Shown piece after piece: positions 60,238 through 64,000 of a DNA stretch of 64,000 bases. The translations under genes were made by a program, and so were the position numbers. The notes under the pieces are model-generated. The model saw nothing but the letters and a program-made list of their open reading frames with translations. It was not told the origin of the DNA and made no database searches. The stretch is taken from assembly GCF_023498005.1 (NCBI RefSeq), contig NZ_CP097289.1:1488001-1552000 (forward strand), read 5' to 3'. Position 1 is the first letter of the stretch, and every line of letters starts with the position of its first letter. Source of the stretch: Streptomyces durmitorensis (GTDB taxonomy: Bacteria > Actinomycetota > Actinomycetes > Streptomycetales > Streptomycetaceae).

Positions 60238-61287
60238 ATGCGCGTACTTGTCACCGGCGGCGCCGGGTTCATCGGATCGCACGTGGTCGAAGCCCTCACG
60301 GAACGGGGGCACGAAGCGGTGGTGTTCGACGCTCTGCTGCCTTCCGCCCATGCCGGACAGCCGGGGCCGCCCGCCGGCCGGCGGTGGACCGTCGGCGACG
60401 TCCGGGACCGGGCCGCGGTACGGGACGCGCTGCGCGGGGTGGACGCCGTCTGTCATCAGGCGGCGATGGTGGGACTCGGCAAGGACTTCACGGACGCCCC
60501 CGAGTACGTCGCCTGCAACGACCTGGGCACGGCCGTCCTGCTCGCCGCGATGGCCAAGGCCGGTGTACGGGATCTGGTGCTCGCCGGGTCGATGGTCGTG
60601 TACGGGGAAGGGCGCTACGAGTGCGCCCGGCACGGCGTCGTCCGGCCGGGCCCGCGCGCGGCGGCGGATCTGGACGCCGGGCGCTTCGAGCCGCTGTGCC
60701 CCGACTGCGGGGCCGAGCTGCGGCCAGGCCTGGTGAGCGAGGAAGCGCCCGCCGATCCGCGCAATGTGTACGCGTCGACCAAGCTGGCGCAGGAGCATCT
60801 GGCCGCCGCGTGGGCGCGGGCGAGCGGCGGCCGTGCGGTGTCGTTGCGCTACCACAACGTGTACGGCCCCGGCATGCCCCGCGACACCCCGTACGCCGGT
60901 GTGGCCTCGTTCTTCCGTTCCTCGCTCGAGCGGGGCGAGGCGCCCCAGGTCTTCGAGGACGGCCGCCAGCGGCGGGACTTCGTGCACGTACGGGATGTGG
61001 CGGCGGCCAATGCGCTGGCGCTGGAGGCGGTGCGCGAGCGGGATGCCGGGGCGTTCACGGCGTACAACACCGGCAGCGGGGAGCCGCACACCGTCGGCGA
61101 GATGGCCGGGGAGCTCGCGCGGGCGTTCGGGGGCCCGGACGCGGTGGTGACGGGTGAGTACCGGCTCGGCGACGTACGGCATGTCACGGCGGACTCGGCG
61201 CGGCTGCGGGCGGAGCTGGGGTGGCGGGCCGACGTGGGCTTCGCCGAGGGGATGGCCTCCTTCGCGAAGGCGCCGCTGCGGGGATAG
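60238..61287 (+). CDS. NAD-dependent epimerase/dehydratase with cysteine-rich insert
   Basis: This 349-residue extended short-chain dehydrogenase has the NAD motif TGGAGFIGSH (6-15) and catalytic Y178 with K182 in NVYASTKLAQEH. RYHNVYGPGMP and DFVHVRDVAAANALA also mark sugar-nucleotide epimerases. An insert at about 125-165 contains ECARHG and LCPDCGAELRPG, three cysteines and a histidine that could bind zinc. TAGCGT at 60225-60230 places the transcript start at the ATG, so it is probably leaderless; GTG at 60229 is less likely. The sugar substrate is unknown. Confidence 0.88.
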   Translation: MRVLVTGGAGFIGSHVVEALTERGHEAVVFDALLPSAHAGQPGPPAGRRWTVGDVRDRAAVRDALRGVDAVCHQAAMVGLGKDFTDAPEYVACNDLGTAVLLAAMAKAGVRDLVLAGSMVVYGEGRYECARHGVVRPGPRAAADLDAGRFEPLCPDCGAELRPGLVSEEAPADPRNVYASTKLAQEHLAAAWARASGGRAVSLRYHNVYGPGMPRDTPYAGVASFFRSSLERGEAPQVFEDGRQRRDFVHVRDVAAANALALEAVRERDAGAFTAYNTGSGEPHTVGEMAGELARAFGGPDAVVTGEYRLGDVRHVTADSARLRAELGWRADVGFAEGMASFAKAPLRG

Positions 61288-61301
61288 CTCCGCAGGGAAC
61301 G

Positions 61302-61319
61302 GTCGCCGAGCTCGGCGAC
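61302..61319. terminator. 18-bp perfect palindrome after the epimerase gene
   Basis: GTCGCCGAGCTCGGCGAC is self-complementary without a loop and begins 15 bases after the stop. It may act as a terminator or cruciform-forming site between convergent genes. Its right half belongs to the repeated segment at 61311. Confidence 0.5.
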
Positions 61320-61355
61320 GTACGGCATGTCGAATGCGGACTCTGGGCTGCGCCG
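61311..61355 (+). pseudogene. Degenerate copy of the epimerase 3' end
   Basis: The first 21 bases (61311-61331) are identical to 61165-61185 inside the epimerase gene, in the same orientation, encoding LGDVRHV. Similarity continues with small indels (GGACTC, CTGCG). This looks like the decayed remnant of a partial tandem duplication, 146 bp from the source. Confidence 0.6.
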
Positions 61356-61391
61356 CCCCGGGGGTGGCCGGGACGGTCGGGGGCTCAGCGC

Positions 61392-62504
61392 TTACGCGCC
61401 TGCCGTGGGCAGGGTGACCTCGAAGCAGCAGCCGCCCGCCACGTTCCGGACGGCCGCCCGGCCCTGGTGGGCCTCGACGATGCCGCGCACGATCGCCAGG
61501 CCGAGGCCCGCGCCCGCCGGGGGTGTGCGGGACTGGCTGCCGCGCCAGCCGGTGTCGAAGACGCGGGACAGGTCCTCCTCGGGGATGCCGCCGCAGCCGT
61601 CGGTCACGGACAGGACCACGCCGTCCGCGGAACGCTCGGCGGCCACCGCGACGGTCCCGTCGGCCGGGGTGCGGCGGATCGCGTTGATCAGGAGATTGCC
61701 CAGGACGCGGCTCATCTCCTTGCTGTCGACCTCCACCGGGACGGCTTCGACGCTGTCGCCCACGAGATGCACCCGGTGCTCGCGGGCGAGCGGGTCGACG
61801 CCCGCGAGCGCGTCGCCCACCAGGTCGTAGACCGAGATGCGCGAGGTCGAAAGGGCCAGCGCGCCCGCGTGGATGCGGGAGAGCTCGAAGAGGTCGCCGA
61901 CCATGGAGTTGAGGCGTTCGACCTCGGTGCGGATCTGGCGCAGATAGCGGTCCGGTTCGGCCGCGACGCCGTCCTCCAGTGCTTCGGACATGGCGCGAAG
62001 ACCGGCCAGCGGGGTGCGCAGGTCGTGCGAGATCCAGGCGACCAGTTCGCGCCGGGAGCGTTCCAGGGCGCGCTCGCGCTCCCGTGACTCGGCGAGCTTG
62101 GCGCTGGTCGACTCCAACTCCCGGGTCAGGGCGGCCAGTTCCGCGCTGACGGGTTCGGGCGGGGCCGCGAAGCTGCCGCCGTCGCCGAAGGAACGGGCCG
62201 CCAGCGTCAGGGCCTTGCTGCGGGCTACCACCCAGCGGCCGAGCAGCAGCGCGGTGGCGAGCGAGACCATCGCGGCCATCGCCACGACGACGGTGACCAC
62301 CTTCAGGTCGTGCGGCGACAGGAACATCTCCCAGGCCACCGCGAGCGTCCCGGCCAGCATCGCGAGCACCGCGACGGCCGCCACGACGGTCATCGCGACC
62401 GCGAGGGAGCGATGCCGCAGCAGGCGCAGCGTCAGGGCGCCCAGGAGTCCGGCGCTCGCGGCCCCCAGGAAGGCGAAGAGGGCGATGAGGAGGATGTCCT
62501 GCAT
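61392..62504 (-). CDS. Sensor histidine kinase
   Basis: This 370-residue kinase has about four N-terminal hydrophobic segments within residues 1-92 (two hairpins) and a short coiled coil. The H-box is H160 in WISHDLRTPLAGLR, the N-box NLLINAIRRTP (with Ile where Asn-Ala usually stands), and the G-boxes DGCGGIPEEDL and GAGLGLAIVRGI. There is no large extracytoplasmic sensor, so it may detect a membrane signal. The response regulator gene ends five bases upstream on the same strand. Confidence 0.93.
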   Translation of the reverse strand: MQDILLIALFAFLGAASAGLLGALTLRLLRHRSLAVAMTVVAAVAVLAMLAGTLAVAWEMFLSPHDLKVVTVVVAMAAMVSLATALLLGRWVVARSKALTLAARSFGDGGSFAAPPEPVSAELAALTRELESTSAKLAESRERERALERSRRELVAWISHDLRTPLAGLRAMSEALEDGVAAEPDRYLRQIRTEVERLNSMVGDLFELSRIHAGALALSTSRISVYDLVGDALAGVDPLAREHRVHLVGDSVEAVPVEVDSKEMSRVLGNLLINAIRRTPADGTVAVAAERSADGVVLSVTDGCGGIPEEDLSRVFDTGWRGSQSRTPPAGAGLGLAIVRGIVEAHQGRAAVRNVAGGCCFEVTLPTAGA

Positions 62505-62509
62505 GCGGG

Positions 62510-63367
62510 TCAGCCTTCGGCTCGGGGCGGTACGCGGTCGTGCTGGGCGCCATGAGCGGCGTGGGTGTCGGGTACGTCGGATACATCGGGTGCATTGAGT
62601 ACGTCAGCTGCATCGAGTACGTCGGGTACGTCGAGGCGGTATCCGAGCCCCCACACCGTCTGGATCAGGCAGGGCCGCGCCGGGTCGTCCTCGACCTTGC
62701 CGCGCAGCCTGCGGATGTGGACCGTGACCGTGGACAGGTCGCCGAACTCCCAGCCCCAGACTTCCCGCATCAGCTCCTCGCGCCCGAACGCCTGCCCGGG
62801 GTGGCGCAGAAGGAAGGCGAGGAGGTCGAACTCCCGCAGGGTGAGGGCGAGTTCGACCCCGCTCTTGGTCGCGCGACGCGCCACCGGGTCCACCCACAGG
62901 CCCGCGGCCCGCAGCGTGGCGACGGTCTCGGGAGCGCGGGCCGCGCGGCTGCGCCGCAGCACCGACCCCACCCGCAGGACCAGCTCGCGCGGGCTGAACG
63001 GCTTGGTGACGTAGTCGTCGGCCCCTATCTCCAGGCCCAGGATCCGGTCGTCCTCGTCGCCACGGGCGGTGAGCATGATGACGGGCACCGGACCCTTGGC
63101 GCGCAGCCTGCGGCACACCTCCAGACCGTCCATGCCGGGCAGCATCAGATCGAGGACGACCAGGTCGGGCCGGAACGCCCCGGCGCGCTCAAGTGCCCCG
63201 AGGCCGTCCTCGGCGCGTTCGACCGTGTAGCCGCCGCGCTCCAGGTAGCCCGCGACGACCTCGGCGACGGTCGGATCGTCGTCCACGACGAGGACCCGGG
63301 GCACGTCGGGCGCGCCGTCCCCGGCGTGCGGGCGGCCTTGCGGTGGCGGTGGCGGTGGCGGCTGCAT
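62510..63367 (-). CDS. OmpR-family response regulator
   Basis: This 285-residue regulator has a poly-proline N-terminus (MQPPPPPPPQGR) and a receiver domain with acidic pocket D29-D31, phospho-acceptor D73 (VVLDLMLPG) and lysine in YVTKPFSP. The OmpR winged helix (LTLREFDLLAFLLRHPGQAFGREELMREVWG ... STVTVHIRRLRGKVE) follows. After the wing (QTVWGLGYRL) there is a tail of about 35 residues of repeated D-V-x-D pattern encoded by short imperfect repeats near 62570-62640. ATG at 63367 is nine bases from GAGG; an ATG-less upstream extension was discarded. It is paired with the kinase. Confidence 0.92.
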   Translation of the reverse strand: MQPPPPPPPQGRPHAGDGAPDVPRVLVVDDDPTVAEVVAGYLERGGYTVERAEDGLGALERAGAFRPDLVVLDLMLPGMDGLEVCRRLRAKGPVPVIMLTARGDEDDRILGLEIGADDYVTKPFSPRELVLRVGSVLRRSRAARAPETVATLRAAGLWVDPVARRATKSGVELALTLREFDLLAFLLRHPGQAFGREELMREVWGWEFGDLSTVTVHIRRLRGKVEDDPARPCLIQTVWGLGYRLDVPDVLDAADVLNAPDVSDVPDTHAAHGAQHDRVPPRAEG

Positions 63368-63491
63368 ACGGCAAGCCTCGCACCTGCCGCGCGCGGATCC
63401 GCCGGTCAGGAGCGCCACCGGTTGCCGACGTCCCTGTTTCGTAAGAACCTCAAGTCCGATATGTCCCGTTCGGATTCATAGGGTGAGTCAC

Positions 63492-64000
63492 ATGACCCCC
63501 TCCCCCTCCGTAGAGCCCGACGTGCCCGGCACACCCGACGCGCGCGCCGTCCGGGTCGACGTCGTCCTGCCCTGCCTCGACGAGGCCGCCGCCCTGCCCT
63601 GGGTCCTGGAACGCGTCCCCGACGACTGGCGCGCCGTCGTCGTCGACAACGGCTCCACCGACGGCTCGGCGGACATCGCCCGCGCCCTGGGCGCCACCGT
63701 CGTCCACGAGCGGCAGCGCGGCTTCGGGGCCGCCTGCCACGCGGGCCTCACAGCCTCCGACGCGGACATCGTGTGCTTCTGCGACTGCGACGCCTCCCTC
63801 GATCCGGGGCTACTGCGGCCCTTCGTACGCAGAGTGACGGACGGAGAGGCCGATCTGGTCGTCGGACGGCGGCGCCCCCAGGGGCGCGGTGCCTGGCCGC
63901 CGCACGCACGCGCGGGCAATGTGGCGCTCGCGCGGATGCTGCGGCGGCGCACCGGCGTACGCCTGCACGACCTGGGACCGATGCGGGCGGCGCGGCGCGA
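63492..64000 (+). CDS. Glycosyltransferase family 2 protein, N-terminal part (3' end outside window)
   Basis: The first 169 residues of a GT-A fold glycosyltransferase are present: VDVVLPCLDEAAALPWVLERVP (nucleotide-binding start), VVVDNGSTDGSADIAR, RGFGAACHAGL and FCDCDASLDP, in which DCD is the metal-binding DxD motif. LVVGRRRP and HDLGPMRAARR follow, as in dolichyl-phosphate-mannose synthase-like and polyprenyl glycosyltransferases. It is divergent from the two-component system across 124 bases. The gene runs off the window end. Confidence 0.9.
   Translation, partial: MTPSPSVEPDVPGTPDARAVRVDVVLPCLDEAAALPWVLERVPDDWRAVVVDNGSTDGSADIARALGATVVHERQRGFGAACHAGLTASDADIVCFCDCDASLDPGLLRPFVRRVTDGEADLVVGRRRPQGRGAWPPHARAGNVALARMLRRRTGVRLHDLGPMRAARR

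Noticed and set aside
59305..62613. Very long minus-strand open frame of over 1000 codons covering the epimerase region
   Set aside because: Only the first-described 254 residues (TipA-like) are conserved. The rest runs antisense to the epimerase and out of frame through the kinase, and is arginine- and glycine-rich as expected from high-GC third-position bias.

Overview
The window is about 72% GC chromosomal DNA from a Streptomyces or a very close relative. The signs are a rodlin gene, a MatB-type malonyl-CoA synthetase cluster, a DUF574-type methyltransferase, DmdR/IdeR-like iron boxes, GTG starts, ATGA/GTGA gene overlaps, likely leaderless genes and a rare TTA codon. No rRNA, tRNA, CRISPR array, insertion sequence or prophage was seen. 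No stretch above 300 bases lacks a gene. All functions are read from motifs and context; no database search was run.

1-8080: a catabolic operon. It encodes a partial MFS transporter, a three-subunit molybdenum hydroxylase (FAD, Mo and 2Fe-2S subunits), a CoxG-like protein, an isochorismatase-type amidase, an alpha/beta hydrolase, a MarR regulator and a maleate-isomerase-type Asp/Glu racemase family enzyme. The last four match the NicF, NicD, NicR and NicE roles of the nicotinate/2,5-dihydroxypyridine (maleamate) pathway. The ring-opening enzymes would have to lie upstream of the window.

8178-24811: mixed housekeeping and regulatory genes. These are a DUF574 methyltransferase, an MscS channel, a rodlin, an ABC-2 transporter with a YtrA-type GntR regulator, an acyl-CoA dehydrogenase, a DUF6629-like membrane protein, a berberine-bridge-type flavoenzyme, a large LuxR/ATPase regulator, an ASCH-wHTH protein, an Old Yellow Enzyme, a CGNR zinc finger protein and a transglutaminase-like protein. 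A LacI regulator gene closes this stretch and belongs to the next region.

23771-33843: a mannoside utilisation locus on the minus strand. The transport genes lie upstream (binding lipoprotein, two permeases), then a GH38 alpha-mannosidase, a mannose-6-phosphate-isomerase-like protein, a ROK kinase and the LacI repressor. A LacI-type operator precedes the binding-protein gene. A perfect 32-bp tandem duplication sits on the binding protein/permease junction.

33969-42101: a small unknown protein, an MFS exporter with an ArsR-like repressor and its operator, PPK2, a secreted cholesterol oxidase with a TTA codon, an AhpD-like and a DapB-like pair, a small AA10 LPMO with a DasR-like site, and a nitrobindin-like protein.

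42211-51723: an iron regulon with three iron boxes. It holds a FecCD/FecE siderophore importer, an asymmetric heterodimeric ABC exporter, a siderophore-binding lipoprotein, a degenerate Nudix protein and a secreted YncE-like propeller.

51740-64000: a YhgE/Pip-like membrane protein, a secreted lipase, a malonate locus (FadR-type GntR, MatC, MatB and a fused biotin-independent-looking carboxyltransferase), a TipA-like MerR regulator with a 19-bp-spacer promoter, an NAD-dependent epimerase with a degenerate copy of its 3' end, a two-component system and a partial glycosyltransferase cut by the window edge.
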